Below are positions 1 through 5,135 of a stretch of DNA of 8,616 bases, piece after piece (position 1 is the stretch's first letter; each line of letters starts with the position of its first letter). Both the position numbers and the translations under genes were made by a program. A model generated the notes under the pieces. It was given only the letters and a program-made list of their open reading frames with translations, did no database searches and was not told the DNA's origin. The stretch comes from WRAI01 sp031549605 (GTDB lineage Bacteria > Bacillota > Clostridia > Oscillospirales > UBA929). The DNA lies in contig JAVBPM010000086.1 in the NCBI GenBank assembly GCA_031549605.1, positions 1 to 8,616 of the forward strand. Direction: 5' to 3'.

Positions 1-658
1 CAAATACCTGCTCGGCGTAGCGGCGGTTGTTGAGGCCGGTCAGCGGGTCGCAAATAGACTGCTCACGCAGCACCTCGATGTTCTTGCTGGTGAAATTCAG
101 CACCATGCGCCGCGCCAGCCGCTCGGTGGCCACCTCGGTCAGCAGCGTCAGTGTCACGTAAATGGGGTTAATCATGCTCATGGTGTGCACGGCGCTGTGG
201 TCGGCATAAGGCGCGCTGCCCAGCAGCTCGTAGGCCATACAGGCAAACGGCGCGACCACGACCACCAGCGTCACCATAAAACGGGTCGATTTGTCGGTGT
301 CAAACATAAAGTAGGCGGGCATCAGCATGGTCAGCAAAAAGAGCTGCATCATCGACTGAGCGCCGAGGTAATAAACCGTCACCAGCGAGAAAATAATGAC
401 ATCGAGGAACAACAGCTTGGAAAAGAGCCGCAGCCGCTTGCGGTGCAGCGCCACAACGCTGGCAATCAGGTAGACAATGCAGGCGATGTTGAGGATAACC
501 AGCGGCACAATGCCGGCGAAGATAAAGAAAACGGTGTAAAACACATTGGTCGCCACGGCAAAAAAGAGCAACATGCCCATCACCAGATTGACAATCGATG
601 GTTGCCCCAACTGATTGTCCTGTCTGATACCCAGCGCCCTTAGCAGCCTGTTGTACAT
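1..658 (-). CDS. membrane-anchored GGDEF protein (putative diguanylate cyclase), N-terminal part
   Basis: Partial: the ATG at 658 opens a frame of 219 codons that runs off the left edge without a stop. A GAGGTG ribosome binding site lies six bases upstream (665-670). Residues 1-20 are polar. About 22-176 are strongly hydrophobic and can hold five or six membrane helices (roughly 22-45, 48-71, 80-98, 102-119, 127-145, 162-176). A short linker follows, and from residue 201 the sequence reads SICDPLTGLNNRRYAEQVF. This is the hallmark D-PLTGL-NRR opening of GGDEF domains, with the conserved Asp at residue 204. Intact family members make cyclic di-GMP from two GTP at the inner membrane face, and the membrane part is usually the sensor. 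The GG(D/E)EF catalytic loop lies outside the window, so activity cannot be judged. The gene follows bofA by 71 bases and has its own promoter in that gap. Confidence 0.9.
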   Translation of the reverse strand, partial: MYNRLLRALGIRQDNQLGQPSIVNLVMGMLLFFAVATNVFYTVFFIFAGIVPLVILNIACIVYLIASVVALHRKRLRLFSKLLFLDVIIFSLVTVYYLGAQSMMQLFLLTMLMPAYFMFDTDKSTRFMVTLVVVVAPFACMAYELLGSAPYADHSAVHTMSMINPIYVTLTLLTEVATERLARRMVLNFTSKNIEVLREQSICDPLTGLNNRRYAEQVF

Positions 659-691
659 ACCCGACACCTCAATCTATAGCCTTTGTCGAAT

Positions 692-720
692 AGTATACAG
701 CATAATGGCGAATTTAGCAA
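692..720 (-). promoter_or_regulatory. sigma-A-type promoter for the GGDEF gene
   Basis: On the minus strand TTGCTA (720-715), a 17-base spacer and TATACT (697-692) lie in the 71-base gap between bofA and the GGDEF gene. Transcription would start near 685, giving a leader of about 27 nt that contains the ribosome binding site. The GGDEF gene can therefore be expressed without bofA. The same two hexamers and spacer length occur before secG. Confidence 0.7.
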
Positions 721-729
721 TGTCCGCCG

Positions 730-990
730 CTATCGAAAAAGCCACTGCGCCAGCACCAGCAGCGCGAAACCGGGCAGACCGAGCAGCGTCACAGTGCCCA
801 CCGTCAGTGCGTTGATTCCGACCTGTATATGTAGCGTGTCACCCAGCAAGTGAAAGACCGTCAGCAGCAGAAACCCACCGGCGGCGTTAATCAGCAGCTT
901 GATTGGCAGCTTGAGCCGCGCGCTGAACAGTCTAAGCGCAATCAGCGTTGTCAGCAGCGCCAGCACCAGCTCGGCAATCGTTTTTGTCAT
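730..990 (-). CDS. bofA: BofA-family membrane protein (pro-sigma-K processing inhibitor family)
   Basis: 86 residues, close to the Bacillus subtilis BofA length of 87. Two hydrophobic segments are visible (about 5-22 and 36-50), followed by the family signature GINALTVGTVTLLGLPGFALLV (58-79 region: Gly58-Ile-Asn, then Thr-Val-Gly and Leu-Pro-Gly). In B. subtilis BofA sits in the outer forespore membrane, holds the SpoIVFB protease inactive with SpoIVFA, and so delays sigma-K activation during sporulation. Many Clostridia keep BofA without the full checkpoint, so the exact role here is inferred. The ATG at 990 has an AGGAGG site at 998-1003. yaaL ends 16 bases upstream, so the two genes are probably co-transcribed. 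The yaaL-bofA pair is the same as in Bacillus, where recR precedes it. No recR is seen here. Confidence 0.9.
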   Translation of the reverse strand: MTKTIAELVLALLTTLIALRLFSARLKLPIKLLINAAGGFLLLTVFHLLGDTLHIQVGINALTVGTVTLLGLPGFALLVLAQWLFR

Positions 991-1006
991 GGCCGCGCCT
1001 CCTCAC

Positions 1007-1279
1007 TCAATCGGGTGGCAACAGCGCGCGGCCAAACGCCTGCTGCTGCCGAAAATCCTGCGAAACCTCAAGGTGCTTGGCCAGTCGGCTGTAATAGGCG
1101 TACTGCGCCTGCAACGCGTTTATCTTGTATACGCAGGCTTCCACCAGCTCAGGCTCGGTCGCCAGATTAAACTCATTGCGCGCCGCGCGCAGCTCGTGGC
1201 TGACCTGCGACAGCATCGTTAAAATATCCTGCTGCTCCTGCGTCAACTTGCCCGAGCGCGTTCTACTGCGAAAGGTCAT
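1007..1279 (-). CDS. yaaL: YaaL family protein (DUF2508)
   Basis: 90 residues, soluble and rich in Glu, Gln and Arg. The segment from about 44 to 69 (ELVEACVYKINALQAQYAYY and the following SRLAK) matches the DUF2508/YaaL pattern of an acidic helix, then Y-IN-LQA-Y-Y, then A-K. I recognise this by pattern and by position directly upstream of bofA, its usual neighbour. No biochemical function is established for the family. The ATG at 1279 has a strong AAGGAGG site at 1287-1293. It is the first gene of a short minus-strand unit with bofA. Confidence 0.85.
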   Translation of the reverse strand: MTFRSRTRSGKLTQEQQDILTMLSQVSHELRAARNEFNLATEPELVEACVYKINALQAQYAYYSRLAKHLEVSQDFRQQQAFGRALLPPD

Positions 1280-1351
1280 GGCCGTCCCTCCTTGTCCGTG
1301 GCACGCTATACTCTATGTGCGGCTATTGACTATCATGTCACGGCGCTGGCT

Positions 1352-1379
1352 AAAATATGCAAAGTTTACCAACTGTCAC
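1352..1379 (-). promoter_or_regulatory. weak candidate promoter for yaaL-bofA
   Basis: On the minus strand GTGACA (1379-1374), a 16-base spacer and TATTTT (1357-1352) give a 5/6 plus 4/6 match to sigma-A hexamers, about 65 bases before the yaaL ribosome binding site. A sporulation sigma factor could be expected for bofA, but I find no clear sigma-E or sigma-G elements. A weak plus-strand candidate, TTGACT-N19-TAAAAT at 1326-1356, overlaps it. Confidence 0.25.
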
Positions 1380-1561
1380 CTAAATTTGCCTGTCATATCG
1401 GCCGCCGCATCGGTCATACTATGGTCGGACGTAAAAAGGCTTTCAGGCCGGTGCCGGTGGAAACACCTTTGGCGAATGGCTAAAGCAAACAAGCACTGCT
1501 GTAAATGAAACAATTCAGGGGTTTTGCGCAACTCCGCAGTGCGACAACTTTTTATGTCAAG

Positions 1562-1603
1562 TGCAGCTCGCGTTGACACAGGTTGTCAAGCGCGGAAGCT
1601 GTG
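1562..1603. repeat. long imperfect inverted repeat (hairpin 1)
   Basis: The core TTGACA (1573-1578) pairs with TGTCAA (1584-1589) across a five-base loop. Allowing one bulged G (1590), CGCG (1569-1572) pairs with CGCG (1591-1594). Allowing a two-base bulge (1595-1596), AGCT (1565-1568) pairs with AGCT (1597-1600). C1564-G1601 and two wobble pairs extend it to 1562/1603. There is no T-tract on either side, so it does not look like an intrinsic terminator. A further TGTCAA lies at 1555-1560. Confidence 0.65.
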
Positions 1604-1606
1604 AAG

Positions 1607-1636
1607 GACGGGTCGCGCTCGATTGCGTGACCCGTC
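1607..1636. repeat. 12-bp inverted repeat (hairpin 2)
   Basis: GACGGGTCGCGC (1607-1618) pairs with GCGTGACCCGTC (1625-1636) over a six-base loop. All 12 pairs form, with one G-U wobble. It begins three bases after hairpin 1 ends. No U-tract follows on either strand. It could be part of a structured RNA or a palindromic protein-binding site. Confidence 0.75.
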
Positions 1637-1773
1637 TGTCATTACATAGAAGACACGGCACAAAAAGGGCAAAAAACTGACTGGTGAAAAAGTATGACAA
1701 AACGGTAACAAAAAACTGCTTTGGGTAACATAGACGAATAAATGTTGAAAAAAACATAAAATATGATAAAAGC

Positions 1774-1802
1774 TTGACATTTGAGCCAAATAAGTGTATA
1801 AT
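1774..1802 (+). promoter_or_regulatory. consensus sigma-A promoter of the YabE-like gene
   Basis: TTGACA (1774-1779), a 17-base spacer and TATAAT (1797-1802) match both sigma-A hexamers perfectly. The DNA upstream is A-tract rich, which could act as an UP element. The predicted start is near 1809, which leaves a leader of about 130 nt before the ATG at 1939. Confidence 0.9.
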
Positions 1803-1808
1803 GACTGC

Positions 1809-1938
1809 GCTGAAAAATTATGTTGACAGCGATTGGGTAACAAACGTGTGACTTTTTGTCGATAAACGGCACAAACGCGTGTCGAGATATGACAACCCAA
1901 CGCGAATTATGTAAACTAATCCGAAAGGAGGCGACAGT
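1809..1938 (+). promoter_or_regulatory. 5' leader of the YabE-like gene, possibly structured
   Basis: The leader can form a long-range helix between 1829-1838 and 1895-1903 (GCG, bulged A, TTGGGT against ACCCAACGC; nine pairs). Inside it a hairpin pairs CGGCAC (1867-1872) with GTGTCG (1879-1884). The AAAGGAGG ribosome binding site at 1924-1931 is left unpaired in this fold. I recognise no known riboswitch class. The c-di-AMP (ydaO) riboswitch often precedes wall hydrolase genes of this kind, but its conserved elements are not visible here. Confidence 0.35.
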
Positions 1939-3135
1939 ATGCCGGAAATGCGCAAGCGGCTGCGCGAGGGACTTAACCATCTGTGGAACCACCGCATATT
2001 CTCGGTACTGCTGCTGCTTTCGGTTACCGTGCTGCTCATGTCCTACCTCGTGACAGCCAAAAACCTGCTCATTATCATTGACGGCGACGAGAGCTATGTC
2101 ATTGAGACCTACGCCGACGACACGCGCGAGGCGCTTGACGAAACCGGCATCAAGGTCAGAAGCATCGACACCATCTCGCTGCCCAAGGCGCAGTTTGAAA
2201 ATGGCGTGTCCACGGTGACCATCGACCGCACCTACGCCATTACCGTCAACGCCGGCAACAACATCGCGCAGGTGCGCACCGAGGGCGAGCCGGTCGGCGA
2301 CGTGCTGGCGCGCATAGGTGTGGTCGTCGGCGCCAACGATCAGGTAACGCCGGCGCTGACCAGCTACACCTCACCCGGCATGACCATTTCGGTGGTACAT
2401 ATCGACTACGCCGAAACAACACAGACCGAAGAAATTGCCTACACCTCCAAGCGCGTGGCCAACAGCAAGCTGAACAAGGGCAGCGAAAAGGTGGCACAGG
2501 CCGGCGTCAAGGGTGTTAAAACGCAGACCTATCAGGTGACGCTGCGCAACGGCGTCGAGGCGTCGCGCGTGCTCAAAACCGAGGCAGTGACCACGCAGCC
2601 GGTCGAGGAGATTATCGAATACGGCACCTACGTCAAGCCGACGCCCAAACCGACGCCCAAGCCGACGGCACAACCGGCAGCCGGTAGTTCCAACGGCGGC
2701 ACGCCGTCCTCCGGCGGTGTAACCAACAACGGCAACGGAGGCGGAAAGCAGTACTCATCCAAGTACAAGCAGGGTTCGGGCATCATTGACGACAAGGGCG
2801 GCACACTGACACTGCCCGACGGAACGGTGCTGCATTACAGCAAGGCCCTCGATATGAAGGCCACCGCCTACACCTCTCAGGGTCAGCCCTCCAATGCCGT
2901 CACGGCGCTGGGCACCAAGACCCGCGTCGGCGTCTGCGCCGTAGACCCGCGCGTCATCCCGCTCAAGACGCGGCTCTACATTGTCGGCCCCAACGGTAGC
3001 TGGGTGTACGGTTACGCGCGTGCCGAGGACGTCGGCGGCGCTGTCAAGGGCTACATCGTTGACGTCTTCTTCCCCACGCAGAAGCAGGTCAACAATTTTG
3101 GCCGACGTTCCTGTACCGTGTATGTTCTCAAATAA
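1939..3135 (+). CDS. yabE: YabE-like cell-wall protein with DUF348, G5 and 3D domains
   Basis: 398 residues. A membrane anchor at about 20-40 (positively charged residues before it) fits an uncleaved signal anchor. Two DUF348 units follow (about 42-85 and 97-140), then a G5 domain (about 150-230). Next is a low-complexity linker at 231-280 with three KPT repeats and a Gly/Asn/Ser-rich part. The C-terminal 3D domain spans about 306-398. Its three namesake aspartates are visible: Asp336 in AVDPRVIPL, Asp364 in AEDVGG and Asp375 in IVDVFF. The 3D fold is shared with MltA/EG45-type barrels, and the family includes the Rpf-like proteins YabE and YocH that act on peptidoglycan. Wall binding or muralytic activity is inferred. 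Bacillus YabE is of similar size and also lies near ksgA. The start is fixed by AAAGGAGG at 1924-1931. Confidence 0.88.
   Translation: MPEMRKRLREGLNHLWNHRIFSVLLLLSVTVLLMSYLVTAKNLLIIIDGDESYVIETYADDTREALDETGIKVRSIDTISLPKAQFENGVSTVTIDRTYAITVNAGNNIAQVRTEGEPVGDVLARIGVVVGANDQVTPALTSYTSPGMTISVVHIDYAETTQTEEIAYTSKRVANSKLNKGSEKVAQAGVKGVKTQTYQVTLRNGVEASRVLKTEAVTTQPVEEIIEYGTYVKPTPKPTPKPTAQPAAGSSNGGTPSSGGVTNNGNGGGKQYSSKYKQGSGIIDDKGGTLTLPDGTVLHYSKALDMKATAYTSQGQPSNAVTALGTKTRVGVCAVDPRVIPLKTRLYIVGPNGSWVYGYARAEDVGGAVKGYIVDVFFPTQKQVNNFGRRSCTVYVLK
2635..2667 (+). repeat. 12-bp tandem repeat encoding KPTP
   Basis: Two full 12-base units and a 9-base partial copy (AAGCCGACGCCC type) encode KPTPKPTPKPT at residues 233-243 of the YabE-like protein. 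It forms the start of the wall-spanning linker between the G5 and 3D domains and could vary in copy number between strains. Confidence 0.8.
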
Positions 3136-3140
3136 AACAC

Positions 3141-3168
3141 AGAGCCGTCCCGTCAGGGCGGCTCTTTC
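3141..3168 (+). terminator. weak intrinsic terminator after the YabE-like gene
   Basis: AGAGCCGTCCC (3141-3151) pairs with GGGCGGCTCT (3156-3165) through ten base pairs, with one bulged T and a GTCA loop. Only a short T-rich run follows (3163-3167). It lies six bases after the stop codon and just before the rsmA ribosome binding site. I see no separate rsmA promoter, so it probably allows partial read-through and lowers rsmA expression. Confidence 0.6.
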
Positions 3169-3182
3169 CATGAGGTGATACC

Positions 3183-4016
3183 ATGCTGGATACCACACAG
3201 CCGCAGACGCTGCGACCGCTGCTACAGCGCCACGGCTTTACCTTTGCCAAGGCGCTGGGCCAAAATTTTCTCACCGTGCCGTGGGTGTGCGAGGACATGG
3301 TTGACGCGCTGCCCATCGACCGCGACACCGGCGTGCTGGAAATCGGGCCGGGCGCCGGTGCGCTGACCACACGGCTGGCGCAGCGCGCCGGACACGTCAC
3401 GGCGCTCGAGCTCGACGCGAGGTTGCTGCCGCTGCTGGCCGAGGTGCTGGACGGCGCTAGCCATACCCAAGTGGTGCAGGGCGACGTGTTGAAAACCGAT
3501 TTGGCGGCGCTGCTGGCCGGCTGGCCGGCAGTCAAACGCAAGCTGGCTGTGGCCAATTTGCCCTATTACATTACCTCGCCGGTCATCCTGCAGCTGCTGG
3601 ACAGCCGCCTGTTTGACGGCCTCTGCGTCATGGTGCAAAAAGAGGTGGTGGCGCGGCTAACCGCCCGGCCGGGCGATCAAGCCCTGACCGCCTTTTCGCT
3701 TGAGGTGCAGCTACAGGCCGAGGTCAGACCACTGTTTGGTGTCGGGCGCAACTGCTTTCTGCCCGAGCCGCACGTCGACTCGGCCGTGGTGCAGTTAACG
3801 CCGCACAGCGCCGATAAGCAGCCGACCCGCCGCTGTCTGCAACTGGTGCGCGCCGGCTACGCCATGCGGCGCAAAACGCTGCTCAACAACCTGACGCCGC
3901 TGCTGGGCAAAGAGCAGGCCGCCGTGGCACTGTCCGCCGCCGGCATACCGCCGCAGGCGCGCGCCGAGACGCTGACACCCGACGACTGGCGCCGTCTGGC
4001 CGCGTCGGCTCAGTAG
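3183..4016 (+). CDS. rsmA: 16S rRNA (adenine1518-N6/adenine1519-N6) dimethyltransferase
   Basis: 277 residues, the normal length for RsmA/KsgA. It uses S-adenosylmethionine to dimethylate two adjacent adenines in the helix 45 loop of 16S rRNA during late 30S assembly. All family motifs are present in order: LGQNFL (25-30); the SAM-binding loop EIGPGAG (53-59); acidic ELD (76-78); GDVL (100-103); the catalytic NLPYYIT (125-131); QKEVVARL (152-159); F192-x-P-x-P with VDSAVV (198-203); and MRRKTLLNNL (228-237). GAGGTG at 3172-3177 supports the ATG at 3183. It follows the YabE-like gene by 47 bases, as in Bacillus but without the intervening rnmV. Its last seven bases overlap the end of the convergent gene at 4010-4234. 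Confidence 0.97.
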   Translation: MLDTTQPQTLRPLLQRHGFTFAKALGQNFLTVPWVCEDMVDALPIDRDTGVLEIGPGAGALTTRLAQRAGHVTALELDARLLPLLAEVLDGASHTQVVQGDVLKTDLAALLAGWPAVKRKLAVANLPYYITSPVILQLLDSRLFDGLCVMVQKEVVARLTARPGDQALTAFSLEVQLQAEVRPLFGVGRNCFLPEPHVDSAVVQLTPHSADKQPTRRCLQLVRAGYAMRRKTLLNNLTPLLGKEQAAVALSAAGIPPQARAETLTPDDWRRLAASAQ

Positions 4017-4234
4017 TAGGACGCCGGCCGGTCAAGCCAGTCGCTCTGTTGACGCGCCACCGCCTGCACAATCGACTGCCCCGAGTCAAAGTTGTCAAAG
4101 CGACCGGCGGCAATGGCGCTGACCACCTGCCGCGACAGCCCCTCGTAGAAATGGCGCGGTCGCCCGTCCGGCCCGTTGACGCCCTGCTGGGCGTAGTAGC
4201 TTTTCACTTGTGCCATCAGTGTTTCGCGGTCCAT
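4010..4234 (-). CDS. small hypothetical protein convergent with rsmA
   Basis: 74 residues; I do not recognise the family. It is soluble, with no signal or membrane segment. A helical N-terminus (MDRETLMAQVKSYYAQQG) is followed by a Gly/Pro/Arg turn at about 21-27 and a second amphipathic part (about 30-66) ending in DWLDRPASYY. The case for a real gene is its strong AAGGAGG site at 4243-4249, eight bases before the ATG, and GC-rich third codon positions like the neighbours. The frame extends further upstream to 4372, but that extension crosses AT-rich promoter DNA and has no such site. It diverges from rpmH. Its TGA (4010-4012) lies inside rsmA, so the two mRNAs would be complementary at their 3' ends. 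No clear promoter is visible. Confidence 0.7.
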   Translation of the reverse strand: MDRETLMAQVKSYYAQQGVNGPDGRPRHFYEGLSRQVVSAIAAGRFDNFDSGQSIVQAVARQQSDWLDRPASYY

Positions 4235-4242
4235 GGTATACG

Positions 4243-4249
4243 CCTCCTT
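4243..4249 (-). promoter_or_regulatory. ribosome binding site setting the start at 4234
   Basis: AAGGAGG on the minus strand, eight bases upstream of the ATG. It favours the 74-residue product over the longer frame that begins at 4372. Confidence 0.75.
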
Positions 4250-4311
4250 GCCGCTAGTCTGTGGCAAATGGCGCCAAATATGTATTTTTGGAAAAAACCG
4301 GCCCAAAGTTG

Positions 4312-4340
4312 TTGACAGCCGAAAGGGCTTGCGGTATACT
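4312..4340 (+). promoter_or_regulatory. sigma-A promoter of the rpmH-rnpA-yidD-yidC-jag operon
   Basis: TTGACA (4312-4317), a 17-base spacer and TATACT (4335-4340) give 6/6 and 5/6 matches. The expected start is near 4347, with a leader of about 70 nt before rpmH. In the leader CTGCTTG (4351-4357) can pair with CAAGCGG (4370-4376), a modest hairpin of unknown relevance. A strong promoter suits a ribosomal protein operon. Confidence 0.88.
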
Positions 4341-4415
4341 GTATCCCTGTCTGCTTGTGCTATCGAGGCCAAGCGGCGGCACTACAACTGAAATTCACAT
4401 CGGAGGTGTAAGATA

Positions 4416-4550
4416 ATGGTACGTACCTATCAGCCCAAAAAACGCCAGCGCAGCAAGGAACACGGTTTCCGCAAACGTATGCGCACACGCAACGGCCGCA
4501 AGGTGTTGGCAAACCGCCGCGCCAAGGGTCGCGCCCGTCTGACCCACTAG
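4416..4550 (+). CDS. rpmH: 50S ribosomal protein L34
   Basis: 44 residues, the standard L34 length, very rich in Arg and Lys. It begins MVRTYQPKKRQRSKEHGFRK. The RTYQPK opening, the HGFRKRM segment and the NGRKVLANRRAKGRARL end are the invariant parts of L34. It binds 23S rRNA as a late-assembling large-subunit protein. GGAGGTG at 4402-4408 lies seven bases before the ATG. It is the first gene of the operon, and rnpA starts three bases after its stop. Confidence 0.97.
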   Translation: MVRTYQPKKRQRSKEHGFRKRMRTRNGRKVLANRRAKGRARLTH

Positions 4551-4553
4551 ACA

Positions 4554-4892
4554 GTGCGTTTTACCGCCTCGTTGCGTGAAAACCGCGACTTTCGGCGCAT
4601 TTACGCCTCGGCACCCAGTGCGGTCAGCAGCTGTCTGGCCGTCTACGGTCGCCGCAACCGCCTCGGCACCAGCCGGCTCGGCATTACTGTCGGCACCAAG
4701 GTGGGCAATGCCGTCGTGCGCAACCGCGTGCGGCGTCGCATCAAAGAGAGCTATCGACTGCACGAGCATGAGTTTATGCCCGGCTTTGACGTCGTTGTCG
4801 TAGCGCGCACGCGCGCCGCGACAGCGCCTTACGCCAAGCTTGAGCACGACCTGCTGTCCATCAGCCGCCAGCTCAAACTATTGCAGCCATGA
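4554..4892 (+). CDS. rnpA: ribonuclease P protein component
   Basis: 112 residues, typical for the RnpA subunit, which binds the RNase P RNA and the 5' leader of pre-tRNA. The family order is visible: an N-terminal SL-EN-DFRRIY (6-17), the LGITVGTKVGNAV strand (42-54), the RNR basic helix with VRNRVRRRIKE (55-65), and GFDVVVVAR (77-85). The GTG at 4554 comes three bases after the rpmH stop and has no clear Shine-Dalgarno, so translation is probably coupled to rpmH. Its TGA overlaps the ATG of yidD (ATGA). A start at the internal TTG (4572) is possible but would remove the conserved beginning. Confidence 0.95.
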   Translation: MRFTASLRENRDFRRIYASAPSAVSSCLAVYGRRNRLGTSRLGITVGTKVGNAVVRNRVRRRIKESYRLHEHEFMPGFDVVVVARTRAATAPYAKLEHDLLSISRQLKLLQP

Positions 4893-5101
4893 AGAAATTG
4901 CTGCTGGCACTCATTCGCTTTTACCGCAAGTCCATCAGCCCGAACACGGCGCCCAAGTGCCGGTTTATGCCGACCTGCTCAGAGTATGGCTATCTGGCCA
5001 TCGAGAAGTACGGCGCGCTCAAGGGCAGCTGGCTGTTTCTCAAGCGTTTTTCCAAGTGCCACCCTTTTTACAAGGGCGACCCGTTTGACCCCGTGCCCTA
5101 G
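4889..5101 (+). CDS. yidD: membrane protein insertion efficiency factor YidD
   Basis: 70 residues, the usual size for the UPF0161/YidD family. An amphipathic N-terminal helix (1-13) precedes YRKSISP (12-18) and the signature CRFMPTCSEYGYLAI (24-38), with conserved Cys24 and Cys30. A short KCHPF (56-60) and a GDPFDPVP end follow, all typical. YidD is a peripheral inner-membrane protein that helps YidC-dependent insertion. The ATG overlaps the rnpA stop by four bases, so the genes are translationally coupled. The rnpA-yidD-yidC order is conserved across bacteria. Confidence 0.95.
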   Translation: MKKLLLALIRFYRKSISPNTAPKCRFMPTCSEYGYLAIEKYGALKGSWLFLKRFSKCHPFYKGDPFDPVP

Positions 5102-5135
5102 CGACGAATGAAAATACCGGGAGGTTGTACTACTC

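Larger units (their letters stand above)
1280..1938. other. 660-base divergent intergenic region without a convincing gene
   Basis: The region separates yaaL (minus) from the YabE-like gene (plus). Short open frames exist on both strands, but none has a ribosome binding site with a protein-like composition. From the left it holds: a weak candidate promoter for yaaL; a stretch at about 1385-1550 in which I see nothing definite; two adjacent hairpins (1562-1603 and 1607-1636) without a U-tract; an A-tract-rich stretch (about 1660-1770); a consensus sigma-A promoter (1774-1802); and a leader of about 130 nt. Composition shifts from mixed to clearly AT-rich after about 1640. Confidence 0.8.

Noticed and set aside
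185..643. 152-codon plus-strand frame over the GGDEF gene
   Set aside because: Its His/Gln/Asn-rich product mirrors membrane-helix codons on the other strand. The GGDEF frame has the ribosome binding site and domain motif.
1607..1636. Intrinsic terminator in the yaaL/YabE-like gene gap
   Set aside because: The stem is strong, but neither strand has a following U-tract, and no gene ends nearby.
1809..1938. c-di-AMP (ydaO-yuaA) riboswitch before the YabE-like gene
   Set aside because: Expected from the gene's function, but the conserved sequence blocks of that class are not visible by eye. A covariance scan would settle it.
4240..4415. Replication origin near rpmH
   Set aside because: rpmH often neighbours dnaA and oriC, but there is no dnaA and no cluster of TTATCCACA-type boxes. 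The region is a plain divergent promoter gap.
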